From positions 1 through 64,000 of the forward strand of contig NZ_JYIJ01000018.1 of NCBI RefSeq assembly GCF_001543895.1: a DNA stretch of 64,000 nucleotides, read 5' to 3'. Origin of the DNA: Carbonactinospora thermoautotrophica. GTDB lineage: Bacteria > Actinomycetota > Actinomycetes > Streptomycetales > Carbonactinosporaceae. Below, piece after piece: positions 1-7,499 of this stretch (the first letter of the stretch is position 1; every line of letters begins with the position of its first letter). The translations under genes and the position numbers were made by a program. Below the pieces are notes generated by a model. The model did no database searches, was not told the origin of the DNA, and was given only the letters and a program-made list of their open reading frames with translations.

Positions 1-33
1 TGCGGTGGCGAGGGTGTCCAGGGAGGTCGTCAC
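1..33 (-). CDS. N-terminal fragment of an IS982-like transposase, running off the window edge
   Basis: A GTG at 33 on the minus strand opens a frame reading V-T-T-S-L-D-T-L-A-T-A. This resembles the first residues of IS982-family transposases, which often begin with a TT-LDTL-TA pattern. Only 11 codons are in the window, so the family is a guess from a short motif. The flank at 34-90 contains no other gene, and the IS1182 element starts just beyond it. Confidence 0.3.
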   Translation of the reverse strand, partial: MTTSLDTLATA

Positions 34-90
34 AACCTGATCTTGGACACCCTCGCCCCATGCTCGCCACCACCCCCTGGAATTAACCGT

Positions 91-1803
91 CTAGAAGTGC
101 ACTGAAAATGTTGGGTTCTGGCTCCGCCTCAGGGCTGGCGGGGCCAGACTGTGGTTCATGCAGGGGGACTGGGCTGGTGAGCTGGTCGGGCCGGATGTCT
201 GGGAGACGTGCCGGGAGCTGATCCCGTCCAGGAGCGTGTTTGCGTTCCTGGCCGAGCACCGGGAGAGGCTGTTCCCGCGAGAGATGTTCGTGGACATGTA
301 CCCCTCGACGAACGGACGGCCGAGCATGCCGCCGCAGGTCCTGGCGGCCGTCGTGGTGCTGCAGACGCTGCATGGGCTGTCGGACTTCGAGACGGTCCAG
401 GAGCTGCGCTGCGACCTGCGGTGGAAGGCCGCCTGCGGGCTGGGCCTGCACGACACCGCGTTCGACCCGTCGCTGCTGACCTACTTCCGTCGGCGCCTGC
501 AACGCTCGACGGATCCGAACCGGCTGTTCACCAAGGTCAAGGAAGTCGTCGCGGCCACCGGTGTCCTCAAGGGCAAGCAGCGCCGGGTGTTGGACTCCAC
601 CGTGCTGGACGACGCGGTCGCCACCCAAGACACCGTCACCCAACTGGTCGCCGCGATCCGCCGGGTCATCCGCGACGTCCCCGGCGCCGAGCAGATCGCC
701 GCCCAGTGGTGCACCGCCCACGACTACACCGACCCCGGCAAGCCGAGGATCGCCTGGAATGACCAGCAGGCGCGGGACACACTGGTGGACGCCCTGGTCA
801 CCGACGCTTTCAACCTGCTCGGTCGCGTGCCCGACCGGCAGCTCGGCGAGGCGGCGGCAGGCGCTCTGGGACTGCTGGCGCTGGTCGCGGGCCAAGACGT
901 CGAGCCCGCCGACGGCTCCGACGGCCGCGACGGCCGCTGGCGGATCGCCCAGCGCACCACCCACGACCGCCTGGTGTCCACCGTCGATCCCGCCTCCCGG
1001 CACATCCACAAGAACCGCACCCGCCACCAGGAGGGCTTCCGCGCCCACGCCGCGTTCGAGCCTGAGGCGGGACTGTTCACCGAGGTCGCCCTCACCGCCG
1101 GCAGCGGCGCGGACAGCCACGAGGCCGCCGTCGCCCAGGACCTCCTCGCCGAGGAGGACGACGATCTGACCGTGCTCGGCGACACCGCCTACGGCACCGG
1201 CGACCTGCGCGAGACCCTTCAAGCCGACGGCCACACCCTGGTGATCAAACCGCCGCCGCTGCGGCAGGCCGTCCCCGGCGGCTTCACCACCGACGACTTC
1301 CAGGTCGACACCCAGGCCGGCCACGTCACCTGCCCGGCCGGCCACACCAAAGCCCTCGGCCGCCCCCTCGCGAACGGCAACCGCCAGGCCCAGTTCAAGA
1401 CCCTTTGCCGCACCTGCCCACTGCGCGAACGCTGCACCCGCTCCAAGACCGGACGCACCGTCAACGTCCACCCCCGGTACGACCTCCTCAAAGCCGCCCG
1501 AGACCAGGCCGCCACCAGCCAGGAATGGCAGGACGAGTACCGCCGCTGGCGACCACCCGTCGAACGCGCCATCGCCTGGCTGGTCGCCAAAGGCAACCGC
1601 CGCGTCCCCTACCGCGGCGTCCTCAAGAACAACACCTGGCTTCACAACCGCGCCGCCGCACTCAACCTCCGCCGCCTGATCAACCTCGGACTGACCCACA
1701 CCAGCGGCACCTGGACACTCGCTCCCACCCCCGCATAACGCCAGAAGGGCCGCCCCAGACCGGGACAGCCCCTCCACCAGCAAGATCTTCAGTGCACTTC
1801 TAG
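91..1803 (+). mobile_element. IS1182-family insertion sequence, complete
   Basis: The element is bounded by perfect 16-bp inverted repeats: CTAGAAGTGCACTGAA at 91-106 and its reverse complement at 1788-1803. The outermost CTAG on each side is itself palindromic. It may be a 4-bp target duplication rather than part of the repeat. A single transposase gene fills the element. Its right end lies 10 bp from the stop codon of the neighbouring ssgB-like gene, so that coding sequence is intact. Confidence 0.85.
158..1738 (+). CDS. IS1182-family transposase
   Basis: This is a 526-residue DDE transposase that would cut and rejoin the element ends. The N-terminal third carries the DUF772-type region seen in IS1182 and IS5 relatives (MPPQVLAAVVVLQTLHGLSDFE). 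Further along come an LGDTAYG aspartate motif and a cysteine-rich stretch (CPAGH, CRTCPLRERC). Near the C-terminus is RPPVERAIAWLV, which includes the probable catalytic glutamate. The length is normal for the family and the frame is unbroken, so the enzyme is probably functional. The start is the ATG at 158. A long antisense frame over the same DNA is a GC-codon shadow. Confidence 0.88.
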   Translation: MQGDWAGELVGPDVWETCRELIPSRSVFAFLAEHRERLFPREMFVDMYPSTNGRPSMPPQVLAAVVVLQTLHGLSDFETVQELRCDLRWKAACGLGLHDTAFDPSLLTYFRRRLQRSTDPNRLFTKVKEVVAATGVLKGKQRRVLDSTVLDDAVATQDTVTQLVAAIRRVIRDVPGAEQIAAQWCTAHDYTDPGKPRIAWNDQQARDTLVDALVTDAFNLLGRVPDRQLGEAAAGALGLLALVAGQDVEPADGSDGRDGRWRIAQRTTHDRLVSTVDPASRHIHKNRTRHQEGFRAHAAFEPEAGLFTEVALTAGSGADSHEAAVAQDLLAEEDDDLTVLGDTAYGTGDLRETLQADGHTLVIKPPPLRQAVPGGFTTDDFQVDTQAGHVTCPAGHTKALGRPLANGNRQAQFKTLCRTCPLRERCTRSKTGRTVNVHPRYDLLKAARDQAATSQEWQDEYRRWRPPVERAIAWLVAKGNRRVPYRGVLKNNTWLHNRAAALNLRRLINLGLTHTSGTWTLAPTPA

Positions 1804-1813
1804 TTGGTCCTGG

Positions 1814-2245
1814 CTAGTCGGTCCTGTCGGCCAGGAGCTGGGCCAGTTCCACGTCGATGTCGAAGTACCGGTGTTCGGTGCCGGGACGTACCACTGCGTT
1901 TGTCCGGTCCAGGAACGACTGCAGCATCCTGGCCGGCGCCTCCAGCAGCGCGTGGCCCTCCGGCGAGCTCAGGGCGATACAGACCAGGTCCTGACCCCGA
2001 CGCCGGATCGGCCAGACGCGGACGTCCCCGGCCCCCGCGGCATGGCGGAGGCCGTCAGCGAGCAGGTCGCGGGCGAAGACCCAGTCGACGCTCTCGCTCT
2101 CGCCGGTATGGAACGTGGCATGCACCGCGTATGGATCGGATGTTTCGTAGCGCAGCTCCGCCGGTACGGGTACCGAGGAGCCGCTCGACACGACGAGTCG
2201 CAGCTGGAGCTCGCAGCTCACCGTGGTCTGGGCTCGACCTTTCAT
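1814..2245 (-). CDS. ssgB: SsgB-like sporulation and cell-division regulator
   Basis: SsgA-like proteins occur in morphologically complex actinomycetes. SsgB positions FtsZ for sporulation septa. The sequence carries family blocks: TTVSCELQLRLVVSS near the start, DPYAVHATFHTG in the middle, then VCIALSSPEGHALLEAPA and PGTEHRYFDIDVELAQLL at the end. I chose the ATG at 2245 because TTVSCEL lies close to the start of known SsgB proteins. An upstream start at 2308 would add 21 unsupported residues. The protein is 143 residues, close to the family size of about 140. It could be another SsgA-like paralogue. An IS1182 element ends just beyond its stop codon. Confidence 0.85.
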   Translation of the reverse strand: MKGRAQTTVSCELQLRLVVSSGSSVPVPAELRYETSDPYAVHATFHTGESESVDWVFARDLLADGLRHAAGAGDVRVWPIRRRGQDLVCIALSSPEGHALLEAPARMLQSFLDRTNAVVRPGTEHRYFDIDVELAQLLADRTD

Positions 2246-2447
2246 CGCGCGCCGGGCCTTTCCGATCAAGGTGCGGTGGGGGTTCCGCACAAAGGGCAGC
2301 AACGGCAAACTCCCACCCGTGGCCCGGCCGTAAACCCCGCTGTCCGATATGTCTACCTGCGATTACTCCAATCGACGGACCGGGCTGTAACATGCCGCGG
2401 CCGCTTGGTGTAAGTACTCGATTTCCGGCTACCGATAGAGTGTGCGT

Positions 2448-2912
2448 ATGACTTCCGCTGAGCCGCGCCACATGCTTCAGACAATGGCCGACCAGCAGTC
2501 CCCCCACGAAACAGCTGGCAAGCCTCACAAGCATCCGCGGTTGCGCAGCCTGGCGCCGCGGTTCGTCCGGCGACGGCCGGCGTTGCACGTCACCTGGCGG
2601 GTGGCGGTCTTCTTCCTGGGCGTGGCGATCCTGGTGGCCGGGCTCGCGATGATCTTCCTGCCCGGACCCGGCTGGGGCGGGATCATCGTCGGCCTGGCGG
2701 TGCTCGCGACCGAGTTCGTCTGGGCCCAACGGGCCTTGCTGTGGGCACGCCGCCAGGCCATCCGGGCCAAGGAGCGCGCCCTGGACCCCGTCCATCGTCG
2801 CCGCAACCTGATGATCGCCATGGCCGCCGGAGTAGTGGTCGCCATGGCCGCCGGAGTAGTGGTCGCCAGCGGCGCCGGGGCGTTCCTGTGGCGGCAAGGC
2901 CTGCCGTGGTAG
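2448..2912 (+). CDS. PGPGW-motif transmembrane protein (TIGR02611-like)
   Basis: This small membrane protein of unknown function has two or three transmembrane segments. The diagnostic FLPGPGWGGIIVGLAVLATEF block follows a first hydrophobic segment (VAVFFLGVAILVAGLAMI). A basic cytoplasmic loop (RRQAIRAKERALDPVHRRRN) precedes the last segment. That segment contains an exact 8-residue duplication, MAAGVVVA twice, encoded by two adjacent 24-bp DNA repeats. I prefer the ATG at 2448 because TAGAGT sits 6 nt upstream, which suggests a leaderless transcript. An in-frame GTG at 2442 is the alternative. tRNA-Val follows on the same strand. Confidence 0.8.
   Translation: MTSAEPRHMLQTMADQQSPHETAGKPHKHPRLRSLAPRFVRRRPALHVTWRVAVFFLGVAILVAGLAMIFLPGPGWGGIIVGLAVLATEFVWAQRALLWARRQAIRAKERALDPVHRRRNLMIAMAAGVVVAMAAGVVVASGAGAFLWRQGLPW
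2820..2867 (+). repeat. Exact 24-bp tandem duplication inside the PGPGW gene
   Basis: Positions 2820-2843 and 2844-2867 are identical and in frame, adding eight residues (MAAGVVVA) to the last membrane segment. Exact identity, including third codon positions, suggests a recent slippage or unequal-crossover event. Confidence 0.9.
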
Positions 2913-2968
2913 GGCTTGCGCGAAGCACTCGGTGAATGCGGTATTGTTTTGGGCGGCAAGAGCGCAGG

Positions 2969-3040
2969 GGGCGATTAGCTCAGTGGTAGAGCGCTTCGTT
3001 CACACCGAAGAGGTCACTGGTTCGAACCCAGTATCGCCCA
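2969..3040 (+). tRNA. tRNA-Val (anticodon CAC)
   Basis: A complete cloverleaf can be drawn. The acceptor stem GGGCGAT pairs with ATCGCCC at 3033-3039. The anticodon stem CTTCG/CGAAG encloses the loop TTCACAC, giving anticodon CAC. The T arm is ACTGG-TTCGAAC-CCAGT. CCA is not encoded. A strong terminator hairpin follows 10 nt downstream. Confidence 0.95.
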
Positions 3041-3049
3041 CGCGTGATT

Positions 3050-3079
3050 CAGGCCCCGACCGAGACTGGTCGGGGCCTG
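3050..3079 (+). terminator. Terminator hairpin behind tRNA-Val
   Basis: A perfect 12-bp stem (CAGGCCCCGACC, 3050-3061, with its complement at 3068-3079) has a 6-nt loop. There is no long T tail, as is common in actinobacteria. Its position after the tRNA supports termination. Confidence 0.8.
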
Positions 3080-3097
3080 TCCGTCATTAGACGGTCC

Positions 3098-3319
3098 TCA
3101 AAGCAGCAGCTCCACCTCGACCAGCGTGTCATGGAACGTACCGCCACCGGCATCGGTGAGCGTGTCGCTGGTCACGGCGTTCGCCGAGGTGCCGACGCTG
3201 GAGTTCCACCACCCGAAGGGGGCTGCCGCCACCCCGGGACGGCTGGGCCGTGGTCGTCCGCGACCCAGTGCTCGGCTGGGGTTTTCTGCCGATCGGCTGC
3301 GTGCAGCGCCGTCCGCCCT
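3098..3319 (-). pseudogene. C-terminal remnant of an unidentified gene cut by IS701 copy 1
   Basis: Reading leftwards from the IS701 end, one minus-strand frame ends WWNSSVGTSANAVTSDTLTD...TFHDTLVEVELLL followed by TGA at 3098-3100. Its composition looks protein-like rather than shadow-like. No start lies on this side of the insertion sequence, so the 5' part appears lost. I do not recognise the family. The rest of the 3080-3319 interval shows nothing else. Confidence 0.35.
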
Positions 3320-3324
3320 CTAAG

Positions 3325-4868
3325 CTTGCGATTTAACCCGTACCGCTGGCAGCGGTGTGGGTTTTCTTGATTGCGGGGTGGCGTTGAGCTGGTCTTGTTC
3401 GGCTGCCTTTGGGTCGGCCGGGGCCGCGTCCGGAGGGTTTCGGCGGACTGGCGGGGGTGCCGATCGCGGGGTGGAGTCGCAGAAAACCTCGTCGGACGCG
3501 GGTCGGGGTGAGTTTGGTCGGCGGCAGTGGTCGTTCCCAGGGCAGTCGTTGGTCCGCGACGGCGGTGCGGGCCAACCGTAGCTGGGTGTAGGCGGCCACG
3601 ATGATCCAGGTCCACCGGTCGGCCTGCTCGGGGGTACGCACCGCCGGGATGACCCAGCCCAGGGTGTTCTTGACAAAGCGCAGGGTGTGCTCGATGTCGA
3701 AGCGGCGCACGTACGCCCGCCACAACACGTCCAGGTCCGCACTGCCAGACCCGGCCCACCACAGCCACAGGGCCTTGTTCCGCCCGCACGCCGTGGGCAG
3801 GCGTTGCACCTGGACCCGCACGATCGTGCCGGGCACGATCGGTGGGACGGCGCCGGTGTGCCGGCCCCGGCCGGCGAGTTTGGGGTGCAGCCCGGACCAG
3901 GCGCGCACGGTGACCGTGCCGTATTGGGTGTCGCGGCAGGTCAACTGGGCGGTCGGCGGCGGCCAGGTGGCCGGGTCAGCGCAGGCGAACCGTGCGCCGT
4001 GCCGCCGCGGACGCCCACCCACGCCCGGGAGGCGCGGTGGCGGGTCGGCGTAGAAGACCCGGTCAGCGCGGATCCGCACCAAAATCTGCACGTCCTGCCC
4101 GGCCAGGCCTTCGCTCAATGCGATCGGGTCATAGCCGGCATCGAACACAAACAACGGCCGCTGCGCCACGCCGCCGGCGGCCAGTCGCTCGGCCACCGCG
4201 GTGACCTGCCTGACCGTCACGTCGACGGCGTCCTCGTGCGGATGGATGCGGCACACGTCGACCGGAGCGGTCCACGAGTCGGGCCGCCACGACAACTGGG
4301 CGACCCACTGATACGACCAGCCCGCCACGATCGGCTGCCCCGCCGAATGCCGCGAGGGGTGATAGTAGAACCCGCGGCCCGGGCTGGTCTCCGCGTCGCA
4401 GCGCACCCACGTGCTGGCGTCCACCGCGAACACCGGCGGCCAGCCGGCCGGACGGTGCGCCGCCAGCAGGTCCCGCACCGCATCGGTGTCGACATCACCC
4501 TCGGCGAGAGCCGCATACAGGCTGCCGTGCCCACGCCGAAACAGCGGCTCCAACGACAGGTGCGGCAACGAGGTCACCGGCCCCGCCGAACCCAGCAACG
4601 CATCACCGAGCTCGAACAACGCGTCCCGGCGCCGGCGCAGACATCCGTACCAGCCCCGGCGGAACGCCACCAGCGCGGCCCGGGCGTCCCGCCGGGGCGG
4701 GGCGGGCAGCCTCAACCCGCCCGGATAGTCCACAATGGCAGTCACGGCCACCGCCCATCAACGAGATCCTTCAGCAGAACTCGAAGATGATCAGGGCGGT
4801 GGCCGCCTCACGCCACGCCGACACGCCGGACGACGCGTGCACAGGCGCCCCCCAGGTTAAATCGCAAG
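3325..4868 (-). mobile_element. IS701-family insertion sequence, copy 1
   Basis: This is a 1544-bp element with inverted ends (CTTGCGATTTAACC at 3325-3338 and its complement at 4855-4868). CTAAG flanks both sides (3320-3324 and 4869-4873). CTAA agrees with the YTAR target duplication typical of IS701 elements. Copies 2 and 3 have exactly the same length. Copy 1 and copy 2 lie in the same orientation on either side of a MITE-like sequence. Confidence 0.88.
3333..4751 (-). CDS. IS701-family (DDE_5-like) transposase, copy 1
   Basis: This 472-residue DDE transposase shows three acidic motifs: FAVDAS for the first aspartate, FVFDAGYD for the second, and RRFDIEHTLRF for the catalytic glutamate. 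The C-terminal tail is basic and proline-rich (PSGRGPGRPKGSRTRP), probably contacting DNA. The protein matches that of the other two copies, which argues for recent transposition. The ATG start lies about 117 bp inside the element's right end. Confidence 0.88.
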   Translation of the reverse strand: MAVTAIVDYPGGLRLPAPPRRDARAALVAFRRGWYGCLRRRRDALFELGDALLGSAGPVTSLPHLSLEPLFRRGHGSLYAALAEGDVDTDAVRDLLAAHRPAGWPPVFAVDASTWVRCDAETSPGRGFYYHPSRHSAGQPIVAGWSYQWVAQLSWRPDSWTAPVDVCRIHPHEDAVDVTVRQVTAVAERLAAGGVAQRPLFVFDAGYDPIALSEGLAGQDVQILVRIRADRVFYADPPPRLPGVGGRPRRHGARFACADPATWPPPTAQLTCRDTQYGTVTVRAWSGLHPKLAGRGRHTGAVPPIVPGTIVRVQVQRLPTACGRNKALWLWWAGSGSADLDVLWRAYVRRFDIEHTLRFVKNTLGWVIPAVRTPEQADRWTWIIVAAYTQLRLARTAVADQRLPWERPLPPTKLTPTRVRRGFLRLHPAIGTPASPPKPSGRGPGRPKGSRTRPAQRHPAIKKTHTAASGTG

Positions 4869-4873
4869 CTAAG

Positions 4874-5035
4874 AGCGTGTTGCGAAACCGCTGTTCGATC
4901 AGCGAGCCGGTCATCCGCGCCGCGCCGGCAAGGCGGAGGACAAGCCACGTACCGGGTCGTACGTGGCTTGTCCGACAACGCAGCCGGCGTGGATGCGGGG
5001 GCCGGCGAGCCGGACAAGTGGTTTCGCAACACGCT
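4874..5035. mobile_element. MITE-like palindromic element, copy 1
   Basis: A 162-bp non-coding sequence has inverted ends (AGCGTGTTGCGAAACC at the left, its complement at the right) and direct flanks CTAAG at 4869-4873 and 5036-5040. An internal perfect hairpin has a 15-bp stem, GGACAAGCCACGTAC at 4938-4952 against 4959-4973. No ORF is credible inside. A related copy lies at 10559-10748. Both flanks of this copy are occupied by IS701 elements. Confidence 0.7.
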
Positions 5036-5040
5036 CTAAG

Positions 5041-6584
5041 CTTGCGATTTAACCCGTACCGCTGGCAGCGGTGTGGGTTTTCTTGATTGCGGGGTGGCGT
5101 TGAGCTGGTCTTGTTCGGCTGCCTTTGGGTCGGCCGGGGCCGCGTCCGGAGGGTTTCGGCGGACTGGCGGGGGTGCCGATCGCGGGGTGGAGTCGCAGAA
5201 AACCTCGTCGGACGCGGGTCGGGGTGAGTTTGGTCGGCGGCAGTGGTCGTTCCCAGGGCAGTCGTTGGTCCGCGACGGCGGTGCGGGCCAACCGTAGCTG
5301 GGTGTAGGCGGCCACGATGATCCAGGTCCACCGGTCGGCCTGCTCGGGGGTACGCACCGCCGGGATGACCCAGCCCAGGGTGTTCTTGACAAAGCGCAGG
5401 GTGTGCTCGATGTCGAAGCGGCGCACGTACGCCCGCCACAACACGTCCAGGTCCGCACTGCCAGACCCGGCCCACCACAGCCACAGGGCCTTGTTCCGCC
5501 CGCACGCCGTGGGCAGGCGTTGCACCTGGACCCGCACGATCGTGCCGGGCACGATCGGTGGGACGGCGCCGGTGTGCCGGCCCCGGCCGGCGAGTTTGGG
5601 GTGCAGCCCGGACCAGGCGCGCACGGTGACCGTGCCGTATTGGGTGTCGCGGCAGGTCAACTGGGCGGTCGGCGGCGGCCAGGTGGCCGGGTCAGCGCAG
5701 GCGAACCGTGCGCCGTGCCGCCGCGGACGCCCACCCACGCCCGGGAGGCGCGGTGGCGGGTCGGCGTAGAAGACCCGGTCAGCGCGGATCCGCACCAAAA
5801 TCTGCACGTCCTGCCCGGCCAGGCCTTCGCTCAATGCGATCGGGTCATAGCCGGCATCGAACACAAACAACGGCCGCTGCGCCACGCCGCCGGCGGCCAG
5901 TCGCTCGGCCACCGCGGTGACCTGCCTGACCGTCACGTCGACGGCGTCCTCGTGCGGATGGATGCGGCACACGTCGACCGGAGCGGTCCACGAGTCGGGC
6001 CGCCACGACAACTGGGCGACCCACTGATACGACCAGCCCGCCACGATCGGCTGCCCCGCCGAATGCCGCGAGGGGTGATAGTAGAACCCGCGGCCCGGGC
6101 TGGTCTCCGCGTCGCAGCGCACCCACGTGCTGGCGTCCACCGCGAACACCGGCGGCCAGCCGGCCGGACGGTGCGCCGCCAGCAGGTCCCGCACCGCATC
6201 GGTGTCGACATCACCCTCGGCGAGAGCCGCATACAGGCTGCCGTGCCCACGCCGAAACAGCGGCTCCAACGACAGGTGCGGCAACGAGGTCACCGGCCCC
6301 GCCGAACCCAGCAACGCATCACCGAGCTCGAACAACGCGTCCCGGCGCCGGCGCAGACATCCGTACCAGCCCCGGCGGAACGCCACCAGCGCGGCCCGGG
6401 CGTCCCGCCGGGGCGGGGCGGGCAGCCTCAACCCGCCCGGATAGTCCACAATGGCAGTCACGGCCACCGCCCATCAACGAGATCCTTCAGCAGAACTCGA
6501 AGATGATCAGGGCGGTGGCCGCCTCACGCCACGCCGACACGCCGGACGACGCGTGCACAGGCGCCCCCCAGGTTAAATCGCAAG
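5041..6584 (-). mobile_element. IS701-family insertion sequence, copy 2
   Basis: The element has the same 1544-bp length, ends and orientation as copy 1. It is flanked by CTAAG at 5036-5040 and 6585-6589. Its right end truncates a decayed regulator gene. With copy 1 it forms a direct-repeat pair around the 162-bp MITE-like element. Homologous recombination between the two could delete the MITE. Confidence 0.88.
5049..6467 (-). CDS. IS701-family (DDE_5-like) transposase, copy 2
   Basis: The predicted protein is the same as in copy 1: 472 residues with FAVDAS, FDAGYD and FDIEHT motifs. No disabling change is visible, so this copy is presumably active too. Confidence 0.88.
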   Translation of the reverse strand: MAVTAIVDYPGGLRLPAPPRRDARAALVAFRRGWYGCLRRRRDALFELGDALLGSAGPVTSLPHLSLEPLFRRGHGSLYAALAEGDVDTDAVRDLLAAHRPAGWPPVFAVDASTWVRCDAETSPGRGFYYHPSRHSAGQPIVAGWSYQWVAQLSWRPDSWTAPVDVCRIHPHEDAVDVTVRQVTAVAERLAAGGVAQRPLFVFDAGYDPIALSEGLAGQDVQILVRIRADRVFYADPPPRLPGVGGRPRRHGARFACADPATWPPPTAQLTCRDTQYGTVTVRAWSGLHPKLAGRGRHTGAVPPIVPGTIVRVQVQRLPTACGRNKALWLWWAGSGSADLDVLWRAYVRRFDIEHTLRFVKNTLGWVIPAVRTPEQADRWTWIIVAAYTQLRLARTAVADQRLPWERPLPPTKLTPTRVRRGFLRLHPAIGTPASPPKPSGRGPGRPKGSRTRPAQRHPAIKKTHTAASGTG

Positions 6585-6588
6585 CTAA

Positions 6589-7068
6589 GCCGAGCGCATC
6601 TGTTTACACGACCTTGCCCGGGTAGCCAACGCCTCTGGTAAGCACGGCATCCGGTCGTCCCAGCGGCGTCGAGCGCCGCAGCAGGTTCGGCCCGCGATCC
6701 AGCAGATCCTCGACAGCATGGCAACCACCCGCGCTTTCGTCCGCAACAGCCGGCTCCACGTCCTCGGCACTAACCTCCTCGGCAGCGTCCTGTACTCGCC
6801 GGTCTTCGGCAGCCCGACTCGCGCCAGCGACGTCTCCCCACCCAACGTCGCCCGCTTCCGGTTCCTGGACCCTCGCCGCGCGTGAGTTCTTTCCCGACTT
6901 CGACGAGTCCGGCGGGACCAGCGTCCAACTGCTGCGCGCCGAAGCCGGCCGGGACCCGCACAACTGGAGCCTCATCGAGCTCGTCGGCGGGCTGTGCAAC
7001 GGCAGCGGCGTCAATTGCTTCCACCACCCGGTCGCCGGCGCCAGGCGGCGGTCGGCGTCCAACCCGGA
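6589..7068 (+). pseudogene. Decayed MmyB-type helix-turn-helix regulator, ligand-binding half only
   Basis: The frame starting at the IS701 junction reads ERICLHDLARVANASG, then QVRPAIQQILDSMATTRAFVRNS, VLGTNLLGSVLYSPVFG and VARFRFLDPR. These match the order of the MmyB-like ligand-binding domain found C-terminal to Xre-type HTH domains in actinomycetes. The frame stops at 6883-6885. It continues one base shifted as EFFPDFDESGG, LLRAEAGRDPHNW and CFHHPVAG. Between the LIELVGG and FHHP motifs about 25 residues of the usual domain are missing. The HTH half is absent, removed at the IS701 copy 2 boundary. Confidence 0.7.
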
Positions 7069-7086
7069 GATCAACCGAGGCGAGTC

Positions 7087-7488
7087 TTATCCGTTCTTGT
7101 TAAGAGGGAACTCGTCGTTGAGCCACTGTCCCATAGTGACGGTTCGACGATGCAGGTCATCACCCCGAGCTCGGCCCTCCTCGACTATGCGGTCTGCTGC
7201 GTCGCGGTCGTCGAATGCGGCGAGTCCGATCACATTATCGGGGGCGCCGGTAAAAACAACGTGAACGACATGGCCGTTGACTTCGAGCGACTCTTTCGCG
7301 CGATGCCATGGGACGGTCTCCCATCGGATCTCGAGTTCGGGATACCGTTCCCTGACCATGGCATCGATCGCCAAGGCCTCTTCCTCCGTCGCGACAACCT
7401 CGACCAGTGGCTCGTCCCCTTCGTGGCCCCGGCGTGCGTAGACCAGGTAGCAATCAGGAAGCGAGGGGCGCTGACGTCGCCAGAACAT
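7087..7488 (-). CDS. Small acidic protein of unknown function
   Basis: I do not recognise this 133-residue protein. It has no signal peptide or membrane segment. An acidic central part (EVVATEEEALAIDAMVRERYPELEIRW) suggests an alpha/beta cytoplasmic fold. The C-terminus (TVTMGQWLNDEFPLNKNG) is polar. I chose the ATG at 7488 because AGGAG lies just upstream. It starts 11 nt after the stop of the secreted-protein gene on the same strand, so the two probably form an operon. A chaperone, immunity or regulatory partner role is possible but unsupported. Confidence 0.65.
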   Translation of the reverse strand: MFWRRQRPSLPDCYLVYARRGHEGDEPLVEVVATEEEALAIDAMVRERYPELEIRWETVPWHRAKESLEVNGHVVHVVFTGAPDNVIGLAAFDDRDAADRIVEEGRARGDDLHRRTVTMGQWLNDEFPLNKNG

Positions 7489-7499
7489 CCGACTCCTTC

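Noticed and set aside
83-1783. A 566-residue antisense ORF over the IS1182 element
   Set aside because: It is low-complexity Gly/Ala/Val translation mirrored by a recognisable transposase on the other strand, which is a GC-bias shadow.
3325-6584. Composite transposon bounded by IS701 copies 1 and 2
   Set aside because: The segment between them is only a 162-bp MITE-like element with no cargo gene. Each IS has its own CTAAG flanks, which is better explained by separate insertions.
7235-7453. Small ORFs antisense to the acidic partner gene and the secreted-protein gene
   Set aside because: They lack ribosome-binding sites and show Arg/Gly shadow composition, whereas the minus-strand pair has an 11-nt operon spacing and a clear signal peptide.
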